Source: Zobellia roscoffensis
GTDB lineage: Bacteria; Bacteroidota; Bacteroidia; Flavobacteriales; Flavobacteriaceae
Direction of reading: 5' to 3'
Assembly: GCF_015330165.1 (NCBI RefSeq)
Contig: NZ_JADDXT010000002.1
Span: forward strand, 1,548,504-1,612,503
DNA: 64,000 nucleotides
In this document: positions 24,733 to 34,741 of the stretch, piece after piece
Layout of the letters: every line of letters begins with the position of its first letter
Numbering within the stretch: the first letter of the stretch is position 1
Made by a program: the position numbers and the translations under genes
The notes under the pieces: model-generated
Seen by the model: the letters and a program-made list of their open reading frames with translations, nothing else
Databases searched by the model: none
Told to the model about the DNA's origin: nothing

Positions 24733-27297
24733 TTACTGGTCATCATTGTTCTTGATCGATACTTCTCTTCGGAAAGGTATGAAGAGTGGGTCAACCTCCT
24801 TGGTCTCACCGACTACAGATTCAATCTCTCTTTTCAAGTAATTTAAATGAGCAATGGTCAACCTATCCGTCATTACGGGAATAGTTCTTTTAATTTTTCC
24901 CTGCAGGTTGATAAGGTTGTCCAGTGCCAAGGAACGAACATCCGTATTTGAGGTGTACCCCTTAGAAAGTTTTGCCAATATACCTTCTACCAAACCTTCG
25001 GCTTCATCTGGTTTGTATAGCGTTATTAGGTTTGACACGTATGATTTTTGTAATTTTCTTCGATACGCATTTGTTTGATAAAATACGTTCATATCTCCCC
25101 AGACCAACTGATTCAAATCATCCATATAATCTTCAGGAAGATAAGGGTCTTCATTTTCATAACGCTCAGCTATAAAGGTCATACGGCTTAAACGGCTACC
25201 TCCCAAAAGGTTCATCATAACGCTTTCCATAGTCTTGGTAACCGACTCTTTTGATTGTGGAGATTGTATGGCGTTCAAAATATCATTTCGTAACAACCAT
25301 TTTGGTTCTTTAAAAATATAGTCGTTCAAAAATACCAATGCCTGCTTTTGTTTTTGCTTGTCTACAGGTCGATACACTTCGCCCTCTTCGCCCATGGTTT
25401 TGGGGGTTACATAAATTCCGCCTACATTTTTAGCAACGTGAAAAATATAGTCGCTATACTGCCCAACCAAATCTTTGTAAATCTGGTCAAGATTAGCATA
25501 GTCATCGCTACTTTTTTCTTGTGTCCATTTTTTTAGATACGGGGCTATTCGTTGTAAGTTAAGAATGCCGTACATGCTGGCTTGCATAGCATCATCACCT
25601 AAGTCTTCGGTCTGGGACCTAGGGTCAAAATCACGCCCTTCACCACCAAACCATAATCTTGGGTTAGACGAAACGCTGTCGACCACCATCTGGCTTAAAA
25701 GTTCTTTTTCATCGCTAATAGATAGTTCATCTGTGTAACGAGCATAGCCCCATTGAATGGCCCATTTGTCATAATCGCCAATGCGCGGCATTAAATCCTC
25801 GGCAGGAATACTGTCCTCAGGTTGCGCTACGTAATTAAATCGGGCATAATCCATAATAGAACTGGTATGGCCATTCTTTTCTAGAAATTCAGCATCCCGT
25901 AGTTTTTCAACTGGAGTTGCAGAACTGGCACCCATGTTGTGTCTTAGTCCTAACGTATGACCAACTTCATGAGAAGCCACAAAGCGAATAAGGTTTCCCA
26001 TAAGTTCAGTGTCATATTCCATCTTTCTTGCACGCTCATCAACCGCACCTGCTTGAATCATGTACCAACTGTGTAACAGGCTCATAAGATTATGGTACCA
26101 ACCAATATGGCTTTCTAGTATCTCCCCACTTCTTGGGTCTACAATATTGGGTCCGTATGCGTTTTTAGAAGGTGAAGCAAAATAGCGTAAAACTGAAAAA
26201 CGAGAATCTTCAAGACTCATTGTTTTATCATTTTCAGGCCAAGGTTTACCTACTATGGCATTCTTGAATCCGGCCTGTTCAAAAGCTACTTGCCAATCGT
26301 TAATACCTTGAATTAGAAAAGGTCTCCATTTTTTTGGAGTGGCCGGGTCAATGTAGTAAACAATAGGTTTTTTTGGTTCTACCAACTCGCCTTGTTTCCA
26401 CTTTAAAAGGTCTTCGTCTTTAGGTTCTAATCGCCATCTGTGAATATAAGTATTACGATCAACCTGTTGTTGGTCATCGCCATATTCTAAATAGGAGCTT
26501 GCAAAATATCCTACACGGGCATCATAAAGCCTTTTTCTCATAGGTTCTTTAGGAAGAAGGATAAAAGAGTTGTTAAGTTCTAGTGTGACTACACCAGCTA
26601 AAATAGCTGCAGGCAGTTCTTTTCTTTTGTCTGAGCCAGAGCGGGCTTTATAAGTCTTAACCGTTTTGATTTCTGTATTTACAGGAAACGAATTTATTTC
26701 CTTTATATAGGATTTATCTTTTTCAAGAGAGGTGAGTTTATAATCGTCTTTTTGATCGCCACTAAGTGCTAATAGCGGGTTCTCACCATTTATAAAATCG
26801 GTTACTTCAATCACATGGGATTGTTTGTTCTCGTTAGTTGCTTTTATAGTAAAAGCTTCAAGAATAGGGGTAATATTAGAATTGTTGACCGCTTTGGATA
26901 TAGCGTCTTCTTCACTTGCGGAACTCACTAATGTAGCAATGCGAAGAAAAATGTTATTGGAGGGACCTTTTTCAAAAGTTATAGTGTTTTCCGAAATTTT
27001 TTCACCACCGTAATTACCAGCACCGGAAGGGGTTTTTATAAAACGTGTTACTACCAGCATCTCACGATTGAAAAGGCTATCGGGTATTTCAAAATAGTAC
27101 TTATCGCCTATTTTATGAACATCAAAAAGACCGCTATTGGATACGGCTTCGCTTGTAATTAATCGGTCATACGCTTTTGCACTGGTTGATGCTAGACTTT
27201 CTACCTTACCATTTTTGTTCGATTTTCGGGCTATGCCAATTGTACTGCATGACGCAGCCAACAATAGCAACCCTATATATGTTAAAAGTTGTTTCAT
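24733..27297 (-). CDS. Zinc-dependent metalloprotease lipoprotein (DUF5117/DUF5118 type)
   Basis: This 854-residue protein has a lipoprotein signal with lipobox LAASC (C17). The zinc site is HEVGHTLGLRH (H443, E444, H447, H453), a metzincin-like HExxHxxGxxH motif, followed by NMGASS and a downstream SIMDYARFNY Met-turn. The preceding domain (about 40-300) has a DUF5118-DUF5117 layout with LVVTRFIKTPSGAGNYGGE and an ARVGYFASSY strand. Bacteroidota encode several such large secreted proteases of unknown substrate. It is anchored in the periplasm or on the cell surface. It lies tail-to-tail with the murein-peptide-like operon, and a functional link is only a guess. Confidence 0.9.
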   Translation of the reverse strand: MKQLLTYIGLLLLAASCSTIGIARKSNKNGKVESLASTSAKAYDRLITSEAVSNSGLFDVHKIGDKYYFEIPDSLFNREMLVVTRFIKTPSGAGNYGGEKISENTITFEKGPSNNIFLRIATLVSSASEEDAISKAVNNSNITPILEAFTIKATNENKQSHVIEVTDFINGENPLLALSGDQKDDYKLTSLEKDKSYIKEINSFPVNTEIKTVKTYKARSGSDKRKELPAAILAGVVTLELNNSFILLPKEPMRKRLYDARVGYFASSYLEYGDDQQQVDRNTYIHRWRLEPKDEDLLKWKQGELVEPKKPIVYYIDPATPKKWRPFLIQGINDWQVAFEQAGFKNAIVGKPWPENDKTMSLEDSRFSVLRYFASPSKNAYGPNIVDPRSGEILESHIGWYHNLMSLLHSWYMIQAGAVDERARKMEYDTELMGNLIRFVASHEVGHTLGLRHNMGASSATPVEKLRDAEFLEKNGHTSSIMDYARFNYVAQPEDSIPAEDLMPRIGDYDKWAIQWGYARYTDELSISDEKELLSQMVVDSVSSNPRLWFGGEGRDFDPRSQTEDLGDDAMQASMYGILNLQRIAPYLKKWTQEKSSDDYANLDQIYKDLVGQYSDYIFHVAKNVGGIYVTPKTMGEEGEVYRPVDKQKQKQALVFLNDYIFKEPKWLLRNDILNAIQSPQSKESVTKTMESVMMNLLGGSRLSRMTFIAERYENEDPYLPEDYMDDLNQLVWGDMNVFYQTNAYRRKLQKSYVSNLITLYKPDEAEGLVEGILAKLSKGYTSNTDVRSLALDNLINLQGKIKRTIPVMTDRLTIAHLNYLKREIESVVGETKEVDPLFIPFRREVSIKNNDDQ

Positions 27298-27628
27298 TGA
27301 TATAAAATTTACCGATCCTATAATTTGGGATTACAGGTGATTATCGGTGTTCGCCCCTTAAAATGTGCCCGTGATGGGTCTTTGTATAATTAGCGAACGC
27401 CTCAGTTCTTACTTTAGTATGGTTTTGGCTGGGTCTTCTTTGTTTTTAACAAAAAAAATGTACTGACCATTAGTGGCTTACGTCTGTAATTATAGATATA
27501 TACGGCAGTTTAAGCAAAAAAGACGAGTTTAAGATACAATTCTGATGTTTCTAATTCAACCAATTAAGAAAAAAATAGGAAAACCAAAATCCTTTGTAAG
27601 AATAACCTACGGAAAAGCGGTAATTTTA
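27298..27628. other. Intergenic region without a recognised gene
   Basis: These 331 bp lie between the metalloprotease gene and the TSUP permease gene, both on the minus strand. I see no plausible open frame, no TAnnTTTG element on the minus strand, no hairpin terminator and no repeat. It must hold the metalloprotease promoter, which I cannot place. Confidence 0.5.
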
Positions 27629-28405
27629 TTATCTAATTAAAATCATAATAGCACCGAGTGCGGTTAACACCAGAATCATTTTTCGGTAAAAATCCTCTTT
27701 AATAATTTTTACTAGGCGAATACCCAGGAAAACACCAAGAATAATCCCGGGAATCAACTTTAAATCAAAAAGAAGAGTTTCAACCGTTATGGTTTCCCAA
27801 ACAAAAATATGTAAGGGTAATTTCAACACATTAATAATTAGAAACAACCAAGCAGCAGTACCTATAAATTCGTTCTTTGGAACGCGCATGGCCAAAAAGT
27901 AAATATTACTAAAGGCACCTCCTAAATTTCCTATCATAGTAGTGATGCCGGCAATGGTGCCAACAAGACCCGCAAACAGCCAATGTGTGGGCACTGCTTG
28001 TGATTTTCGCCTGTCCCACCAATACATCATTACCACACTGCTTAAAATAATAATGGCCATGGCAATTTTGAACACACCTTCGTCTAAATCGTTTCCGATT
28101 AGTACACCGCACGTAATACCTACTAATATCCAAGGCAAGAATTTTATGATATGTGCCCAATTAGCATGGCGGTTGTAATAGATTACAGCAAAGATATCAC
28201 CAACCACTAAAAGAGGTACCACAATACCTGTAGAGGCTTTTGCTGTAAATGCAAGGGCCATAAGAGTTACGTTAACAATTGCAATTCCTTTAATACCAGC
28301 CTTTGAGAGTCCAATAACTGTAGCGGCCGTAAACGCAAGGGCCCAAGCGGTAAGCGTAATGTCAAAAGAAGTAGATAAAAACACAGAAAGAGGTTTGGTT
28401 GTCAA
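27629..28405 (-). CDS. Sulfite exporter TauE/SafE family permease
   Basis: This 258-residue inner-membrane protein has eight or so hydrophobic segments and the TSUP family repeat GLSKAGIKGIAIVNVTLMAL near the N-terminus, with GTIAGITTMIGNLGGAFSNIYFL in the second half. TSUP members move sulfite, sulfoacetate, taurine breakdown products or other organic anions; the substrate here is unknown. The frame opens with TTG at 28405 and no ATG is near. A -7 box sits only 5 bp upstream of this TTG, so the mRNA may be almost leaderless. It is divergent from the symporter gene. Confidence 0.85.
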   Translation of the reverse strand: MTTKPLSVFLSTSFDITLTAWALAFTAATVIGLSKAGIKGIAIVNVTLMALAFTAKASTGIVVPLLVVGDIFAVIYYNRHANWAHIIKFLPWILVGITCGVLIGNDLDEGVFKIAMAIIILSSVVMMYWWDRRKSQAVPTHWLFAGLVGTIAGITTMIGNLGGAFSNIYFLAMRVPKNEFIGTAAWLFLIINVLKLPLHIFVWETITVETLLFDLKLIPGIILGVFLGIRLVKIIKEDFYRKMILVLTALGAIMILIR

Positions 28406-28409
28406 ACAG

Positions 28410-28417
28410 CAAAAGTA
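28410..28417 (-). promoter_or_regulatory. -7 box of the TSUP permease gene
   Basis: On the minus strand the sequence reads TACTTTTG, a perfect TAnnTTTG. The expected transcription start falls at or next to the TTG start codon. Confidence 0.45.
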
Positions 28418-28467
28418 TCCTAAAAAATAATATCTTTAAAGGCTAATCCCAAAACCAACGGCTCTTA

Positions 28468-30279
28468 ATGGAATTATCTACTCTAGATTACAGTTTTATC
28501 ACAGTTTTTTTCTCTATTGTCCTAGGTATAGGTTTTTATGTTTCTAAAAAGTCGGGAAAGAACTCTTCAGAGTTTTTTCTTTCGGGAAGAACTATGCCTT
28601 GGTGGTTGTTGGGACTCTCAATGGTAGCCACAACTTTTTCTACAGATACGCCTAATTTGGTAACAGATATTGTTAGAACCAATGGTGTTTCTGGTAACTG
28701 GGTTTGGTGGGCATTTTTAATAACAGGTCTTTTAACCGTTTTTGTCTACGCTAAACTTTGGCGAAAATCTAACGTAAATACAGATTTAGAATTTTATGAA
28801 ATGCGTTATGGTGGTGCACCAGCAAGTTTTTTGAGGAAGTTTCGAGCAATTTATCTAGGAGCGCTTTTTAATATTATAACCATGGCTTCCGTAACCTTGG
28901 CGGCAATTAAAATTGGCGGTATCATGTTGGGTCTGGAACCTTGGGAAACCGTTGTGGGTGCAGGATTGATTACGGTTACTTTTAGTGCTTTAGGAGGGTT
29001 TAAAGGGGTAGTTTATACAGATTTTCTCCTGTTCTTTGTAGCTATGGCAGGTGCAATAGGCGCTGCATATTACTTGGTGAATATTCCGGAAGTAGGCGGT
29101 ATTAAGTCGTTAATGGCACATGAAAATGTGATGAACAAACTTGATATTGTTCCTGATTTTAGCAATAGAAAAGCTTTGATTACACTTTTTATTATACCGC
29201 TGGCCGTTCAATGGTGGAGCTCATGGTACCCTGGTGCTGAGCCAGGAGGTGGTGGTTATATTGCACAACGTATGTTGGCTGCAAAAGATGAGAACCATGC
29301 TATTGGCGCAACATTTTTCTTTAATATAATGCATTATGCACTTAGACCATGGCCATGGATTTTAGTAGCCTTGGCATCATTGGTGGTATACCCGGATATT
29401 GCCAGTATTCAAGAGGCTTTCCCAAATATTGCAGAAGATAAATTAGGGCATGATTTGGCATATTCCGCCATGTTGACCAAATTGCCCAGCGGACTTCTAG
29501 GTGTTGTTTTGGCTTCTTTAATTGCGGCTTACATGAGTACAATTTCTACGCAATTAAACTGGGGTTCGTCCTATATAGTTTTTGATTTTTACAAGCAACA
29601 GGTAAACCCTAATGCAACGGAAAAACAAATGGTTGCTGTGGGTAGAATTTCTACGGTAGTACTAATGATTTTAAGTGCAGGTTTGGCGTTGGCACTGGAA
29701 AATGCGCTTCAGATATTTGATATATTATTGACGTTCGGTGCCGGTACGGGGCTCATTTTTATATTGAGATGGTTTTGGTGGCGAATTAACGCTTGGAGTG
29801 AAATTACGGCTATGTTCGCTTCAGGGGTTATATCCATCTTATTAAAAACAACGGCTTTAGGTTCTTTTCTTTTTGCTGAAACAACAGGAGTATTTCCTGA
29901 TTGGTACGAGTATCCTTTTGTGGTTGTACTTACCTCCGCAATTTGGTTGACAGCAACATTCATGACACAACCGGAATCTAAAGAGACTCTTCGTTCTTTT
30001 TATAAACGTATTCAACCTGGTGGCCCAGGTTGGTCTAAAGTGGTTGATGACGCCAAAGCAGATGGAGAAAAAATAAAGAAAGACAATGAAAAGTGGAGTG
30101 TACCGCAAGGTATTAGCGCAATGCTTCTGGGTTGTGTGCTTATTTATACCATTATGTTCGCTACGGGATATTGGATTTACGGTAGAACCGAAGCTGCATT
30201 ATTGCTTACGGGAATTGCCGTAGTCGCAGGTTTCTTACTTATACGAGCTTGGAATAAAATGAAGGAAAATATTCTATAA
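28468..30279 (+). CDS. Sodium:solute symporter family protein
   Basis: This 603-residue inner-membrane transporter of the SSS (SLC5-like) family has about 13-14 hydrophobic segments. Recognisable pieces include FFLSGRTMPWWLLGLSMVATTFSTDTPNLV (TM1-2 region, about 36-66), FSALGGFKGVVYTDFLLFF (about 170-190) and ISTQLNWGSSYIVFDFYKQ (about 354-372). Most SSS members use a sodium gradient to take up sugars, amino acids or vitamins; this subgroup, with the WWSSWYPGAEPGGGGYIAQRM insert near 250, is common in Bacteroidota and its substrate is unknown. It is divergent from the TSUP permease with a 62-bp gap. Confidence 0.9.
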   Translation: MELSTLDYSFITVFFSIVLGIGFYVSKKSGKNSSEFFLSGRTMPWWLLGLSMVATTFSTDTPNLVTDIVRTNGVSGNWVWWAFLITGLLTVFVYAKLWRKSNVNTDLEFYEMRYGGAPASFLRKFRAIYLGALFNIITMASVTLAAIKIGGIMLGLEPWETVVGAGLITVTFSALGGFKGVVYTDFLLFFVAMAGAIGAAYYLVNIPEVGGIKSLMAHENVMNKLDIVPDFSNRKALITLFIIPLAVQWWSSWYPGAEPGGGGYIAQRMLAAKDENHAIGATFFFNIMHYALRPWPWILVALASLVVYPDIASIQEAFPNIAEDKLGHDLAYSAMLTKLPSGLLGVVLASLIAAYMSTISTQLNWGSSYIVFDFYKQQVNPNATEKQMVAVGRISTVVLMILSAGLALALENALQIFDILLTFGAGTGLIFILRWFWWRINAWSEITAMFASGVISILLKTTALGSFLFAETTGVFPDWYEYPFVVVLTSAIWLTATFMTQPESKETLRSFYKRIQPGGPGWSKVVDDAKADGEKIKKDNEKWSVPQGISAMLLGCVLIYTIMFATGYWIYGRTEAALLLTGIAVVAGFLLIRAWNKMKENIL

Positions 30280-30306
30280 ATACCATTAGTAAAAGGAGAA
30301 GTTGAA

Positions 30307-30723
30307 TTATTCTGCATTTTCTAAAACAATCTGTAGAACTTCATTATCGTTGATTTCAACTATTGAAGTTGATTTAACTTCTCTTTTGTTACCATCAGCA
30401 TCATAAGTGTAGGATTTGAACAAAACGGGTTCTCCATCCTCAAATACTGCTATTTGATAGATAGTACGAGGTCCTTGTTCTAATTCGGTTAGGCTATAGC
30501 CGTTAAGACTCTGGCCATATTCCTTTTCTGAACCTGTACCATGTCTTAATTTAAAGGTTACATAGTCTGCTGAAAATTCAGTTGAGTTTGCAAAAGAAAT
30601 TCCTGTATCGGTAGAAATTTTTGCTTCTCCGCTCACAAGAGCTGTCTCTTCTTCATCTTTTGAACAGCTCACTGAAATTATCAGGGCTACACTGCAAAGT
30701 AGGTATACAATGCGTTTTTTCAT
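30307..30723 (-). CDS. Small lipoprotein of unknown function
   Basis: This 138-residue protein has a lipoprotein signal peptide with lipobox ISVSC (C20) followed by an acidic tether SKDEEET. The mature part looks like a small beta-rich domain (KISTDTGISFANSTEFSADYVTFKLRHG...TIYQIAVFEDGEPVLFKSYTYDADGNKRE). I recognise no family. It converges on the symporter gene, 27 bp away, and is divergent from the large transglutaminase-like gene. The signal peptide and codon use make it a convincing gene. Confidence 0.75.
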   Translation of the reverse strand: MKKRIVYLLCSVALIISVSCSKDEEETALVSGEAKISTDTGISFANSTEFSADYVTFKLRHGTGSEKEYGQSLNGYSLTELEQGPRTIYQIAVFEDGEPVLFKSYTYDADGNKREVKSTSIVEINDNEVLQIVLENAE

Positions 30724-30939
30724 AACTCTATTTTTTTAGGAGGATTTGGGGTCTCCTGATTTGGGACGGTGCTATTTGCTAACACCTTATGAATCAACGT
30801 CTGTTAGATCGGGTTATTGTATTAAATCGTTGTTTGGTAATCAATATTAAGAAAGGGAAAGGTTCTACAAAGGGGAGCATACCAATTAAGGAAAACGTAC
30901 GTTATAAATTATCCAAACCTTAACCAAACCAACCTACAC

Positions 30940-33900
30940 ATGAGATCTTATCGTCTTCTATTAGTGGCTTTTGTCTTTTCGGTATCTTGTTCCCAAGCAC
31001 AAGAAATCAAGAAAATTGAGCCGTATTGGCAGCTTCTTTTAAAAAACCAGAGGCAAGAAGCGCAGACCAAATTTCAGAAAAAGAATAAAGGAGGTTTGTC
31101 AGGCATGCTAACAGCTGAAATAATTGCCAATGAAAATGGCATGTTTACCTCTCCAAAAGGTTTTATTAACGATGTAGTTGCTCAACCAGATTTTGAGTAC
31201 TATCTGTATGCGCTGTGGAATAATAGTTTCTTTTTTGATTCTTATCTAGGTTCTGGTTTCAATAGGAAAAATATAGCCAACATAAATAATATACCACTTG
31301 CATCAATTAAGAATACAACGGTAAAAGAAGCACTTCGGTATTTGAAATCTGCAGTGGCGCAACATTCTGATGATTGGGAAACCTATAATCAACTTAACGA
31401 TGCTATTCCTGCTATTAAATCATGGCAATTCTGCGGTAGTTTTGAGAATTTAAATGGTAGTGGTCTGGCTACGGAATATGTTCCTGAAACGAAAGCTATT
31501 TCCTCAACGGATTTTAATGCCAATAGTAATGGATTCATTAATTGGTACGAACAAAAAGGAAGAGAGAAAGAAGCATATCAATATTATTCCAATCATTCTG
31601 AATATGGAGGTGGTGTAAATTATGCACAGACTTTTATTAGTAACCCAACGGCAAAGAAAGCTGTAGTTCGTTTGGGGAGTTCATCTTTTGCAAAAGTTTG
31701 GTTGAATGATGTTTTGATATATGAAAATACAAATGATGGTATAACAGATTTAGATGCCTATAATGTACTTATAAATCTTCCTGCAGGTAATAACCGACTG
31801 TTAGTTAAAAGTGCCGATCAAAGTGGAATTGCCTATTTCATTGTTAGGGTTACAGATGAAAAGGGTAATGCCTTTAACGACTTAAAATATAACGCTGTAC
31901 CAAGTACATATCAAAAAAGTTCATTAACGGACATTGCTCCTAAAGCGCTTCCGCATGCTGTTGAAATATTCTTTCAGAACAAATTAAAGAAAGACCCAAA
32001 TAACTTCTTTAATACGGTTTGTTTGATAAGTGCTTACCTCAGAAATTCAAAATTCAATGAAGCTAAAGCAACGTTGCAGCCTTGGGTGGATGCTTATCCT
32101 GAAAGTTCATTTTTGAGAAAGTACCTCATTGATTGTTATACTAAAGAAAAAGACTTTGCTTCTGCAAAAGAGTTACAAAAGAATATTGAAAGTGATGATG
32201 AAAAATACTATTTGTCATACATCTATCGGTTTGAAGATTCAAGAGAACTTTTTAAACTGCCATTACCGGAGTTTGAAGCTTTTGTAGAAGAATTTTCAGC
32301 TTCGACGGATATGGATATTCTAAAACAATCGGCAAAATTACTACTTCATATAAGACAGGAAGACAAGTCCGCTGTAAAGGAAACGTTGCGCATAATTACA
32401 GAAGAGTACAAGGACCAACTGAGTATTCTCAAAGTATACCTCAATATTTATTCGGCCTATTTAAATGAGGATGATAAGGCAATTGCAATCCTAGAGGATA
32501 TAGATAAAAACTATTTTGATTACAGTGCGTTAAAGTCGCTTGCTAGTTTCTATAACAAACAGGATAGGAAGGAAGAAGCTCTGGCGCTTTTTGAAAAGCG
32601 CTACAATTTAGTGGACCATGATAACATCTACCTATCAGATTATATAGCGTACCAACATGAATATAAAAAGTATGAAGAGTCTCTGCCATATATAGATGAG
32701 ATGCTTAAGAACTTCCCCTATTCATTTGTGGCTATGGAATTAAAAGGTACTGCTCTTGAGCAATCCGGACGTAAAAAAGAGGCCTTGGTTTGGTATGAAA
32801 AATCATTGAAGCACAATGGGGCTAATTCCGCTTTGCGAAAAAAAATAGACGATTTATCCAACGGTAAGGATTATCTAGAAGATTTGGCAACACCCGATAT
32901 ATATGAGTTTATGGCCAAAACTCGTAATAAAGGGGTGAAGGGCAACTATGGGTATAATTATTTGTTAGATGAAAGTTTGCTTCAACTGTATCCGGAAGGT
33001 GGCGGAAAATCTCAGACACGTTATGTGGTTGAAATTACTAGCGACAGTGGTATAGAATCTTTAAAGGAAGTGAATCTGGGTCTTAGTGGTAACTATCACA
33101 TTACAAAATCTGAAATTGTAAAGCCGAATAAAAAGATAGTTCCGGCATCAAAAAGTGGTTCTAGCATCGTTTTCAATAATTTAGAAATAGGTGATATTAT
33201 TTATGTGGATTATGAAAGCAGTTATTCTAGCAGCGGACGGTTCTATAAAGACCATGTAGACTATTTTCAGTTTGATTCTTTTCACCCTATTCATAAAAAC
33301 ACATTAAAAATTTTAGTGCCCAAGGGTAAGGAATTCACCACTAAAACGCTCAACGGTGAGGTGAAGTATCAAAAGCGAAACATAGATGATTATGTATATC
33401 ACCAGTGGGAAAGCATTGACCAAAAAGAAATGACCCCAGAAGAAAACTATATGCCAAGCCTTAGTGATGTGGCCAGTTATGTGCATGTGAGCACCATAGG
33501 TTCTTGGGATGATATTGCCAATTGGTATTCAGATTTGGTACGCCCGCAGATTGTCATTAATTCGGATGTTCAGGAAGCGTTCAAATCAATTTTTCCTTTG
33601 GGGAGCGATGCATTTTCAGAAGACGAGAAAGCATCCAAAATCTATTACTACATCATGGAAAACTTTAGTTATAGCCATGTAGGCTTTAGGCAAAGTGGTT
33701 TTGTTCCGCAAAGACCATCAAAAACCATAAAATCCAAATTGGGCGATTGTAAAGATTTTTCAACCTTGTATGTAACCTTGGCTCAAATGGCCGGTTTAAA
33801 ATCGCATTTGGTTTTAGTGCTTACTTCAGACTATGGCGAAAGTACAATGGTACTTCCTAGTCAAGATTTTAATCATTGTATTGCCAAAGTATTCATAGAT

Positions 33901-34740
33901 GGCAAACCCCAGTATTTGGAATTAACGGATAATAATATGCCATACAAGTCCATACCTACAAGTTTGGAAAGTGCTACCGCTCTAGATATCCCTAACAAAT
34001 GGTTGAAAGACGTACAAAAAGGTATTTATAAATTAAAGGATATAGATCATACCGCCACCGTCTTGGAAAGCAATATGGAGTATGTTATTGGAGAAGGTTC
34101 GCATCAGTTACAAATAGAGTCTGTTTTAAGCGGAAGTATCAATTCTCATTACGCAGCTATTTTTAAGGAGAACAATTATGAGGTGGTAAAAAAGAGCATT
34201 ACGGACGATTTTAAAAGTAGAATTTCTGAGGATTTTACTTTTGACAGTATTCGCAATATTGAATACGAACTTCGTTCGCCCGTCCTAAAATACACATCAG
34301 ATTTAACCGTAAACGAAAAGTTAGACGAGATTGGAAGCATGCGGGTATTCCGTATTCCAGCGGTAAACAATGCATATAACACATCAATCATTCAAGATGA
34401 TGAACGTGCCTACCCAATTGATTATTTGTTATACGAAAATGCAGATGTCTATAAGTCTAGCTATGTTATCAAATTAAAAGAAGGAGAGCGTTTTGTTGAA
34501 ATTCCTGAAAGTGCCGATTACAGCTTCAATAAACATTCTTTTAAGATTGATTATGAGTTGGCAAAAGAAAATGAGTTGCATATTAAAATTGTAGCGAAAA
34601 CTTCAAAAGAACGTATCGCCGCAGAAGATTACAACGGTTTTAAAGCGTATGTAAAGGCAGCGCTAGATGCTAAGCAACAGCTAATCGGTTTTAAGAAAAA
34701 GAAAAAAGAAACTAAAGTTAGCTTTTCAGGCAAAAAGTGA
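30940..34740 (+). CDS. Large TPR and DUF3857/transglutaminase-like exported protein
   Basis: This 1266-residue protein has a signal peptide (possible lipobox VSC near 17). Residues about 340-640 are helical repeats of TPR type (YDCYTKEKDFASAKELQKNI-like units). A DUF3857 domain follows (about 680-850), then a transglutaminase-like domain with Cys in KLGDCKDFSTLY (near 945), His in DFNHCIAK (near 988) and Asp in LELTDNN (near 1008), a complete catalytic triad. The C-terminus (about 1050-1266) is beta-rich and ends in a basic tail. Such proteins are common and poorly understood in Bacteroidota; a role in envelope protein modification or cleavage is inference. It converges on ribE with 1 bp between stop codons. 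Confidence 0.88.
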   Translation: MRSYRLLLVAFVFSVSCSQAQEIKKIEPYWQLLLKNQRQEAQTKFQKKNKGGLSGMLTAEIIANENGMFTSPKGFINDVVAQPDFEYYLYALWNNSFFFDSYLGSGFNRKNIANINNIPLASIKNTTVKEALRYLKSAVAQHSDDWETYNQLNDAIPAIKSWQFCGSFENLNGSGLATEYVPETKAISSTDFNANSNGFINWYEQKGREKEAYQYYSNHSEYGGGVNYAQTFISNPTAKKAVVRLGSSSFAKVWLNDVLIYENTNDGITDLDAYNVLINLPAGNNRLLVKSADQSGIAYFIVRVTDEKGNAFNDLKYNAVPSTYQKSSLTDIAPKALPHAVEIFFQNKLKKDPNNFFNTVCLISAYLRNSKFNEAKATLQPWVDAYPESSFLRKYLIDCYTKEKDFASAKELQKNIESDDEKYYLSYIYRFEDSRELFKLPLPEFEAFVEEFSASTDMDILKQSAKLLLHIRQEDKSAVKETLRIITEEYKDQLSILKVYLNIYSAYLNEDDKAIAILEDIDKNYFDYSALKSLASFYNKQDRKEEALALFEKRYNLVDHDNIYLSDYIAYQHEYKKYEESLPYIDEMLKNFPYSFVAMELKGTALEQSGRKKEALVWYEKSLKHNGANSALRKKIDDLSNGKDYLEDLATPDIYEFMAKTRNKGVKGNYGYNYLLDESLLQLYPEGGGKSQTRYVVEITSDSGIESLKEVNLGLSGNYHITKSEIVKPNKKIVPASKSGSSIVFNNLEIGDIIYVDYESSYSSSGRFYKDHVDYFQFDSFHPIHKNTLKILVPKGKEFTTKTLNGEVKYQKRNIDDYVYHQWESIDQKEMTPEENYMPSLSDVASYVHVSTIGSWDDIANWYSDLVRPQIVINSDVQEAFKSIFPLGSDAFSEDEKASKIYYYIMENFSYSHVGFRQSGFVPQRPSKTIKSKLGDCKDFSTLYVTLAQMAGLKSHLVLVLTSDYGESTMVLPSQDFNHCIAKVFIDGKPQYLELTDNNMPYKSIPTSLESATALDIPNKWLKDVQKGIYKLKDIDHTATVLESNMEYVIGEGSHQLQIESVLSGSINSHYAAIFKENNYEVVKKSITDDFKSRISEDFTFDSIRNIEYELRSPVLKYTSDLTVNEKLDEIGSMRVFRIPAVNNAYNTSIIQDDERAYPIDYLLYENADVYKSSYVIKLKEGERFVEIPESADYSFNKHSFKIDYELAKENELHIKIVAKTSKERIAAEDYNGFKAYVKAALDAKQQLIGFKKKKKETKVSFSGKK

Positions 34741-34741
34741 T

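Noticed and set aside
30893..30904. AACGTACGTT palindrome as a further nitrate operator
   Set aside because: It shares ACGTA but not the two spaced TACGTA half-sites, and the neighbouring genes have no link to nitrate.
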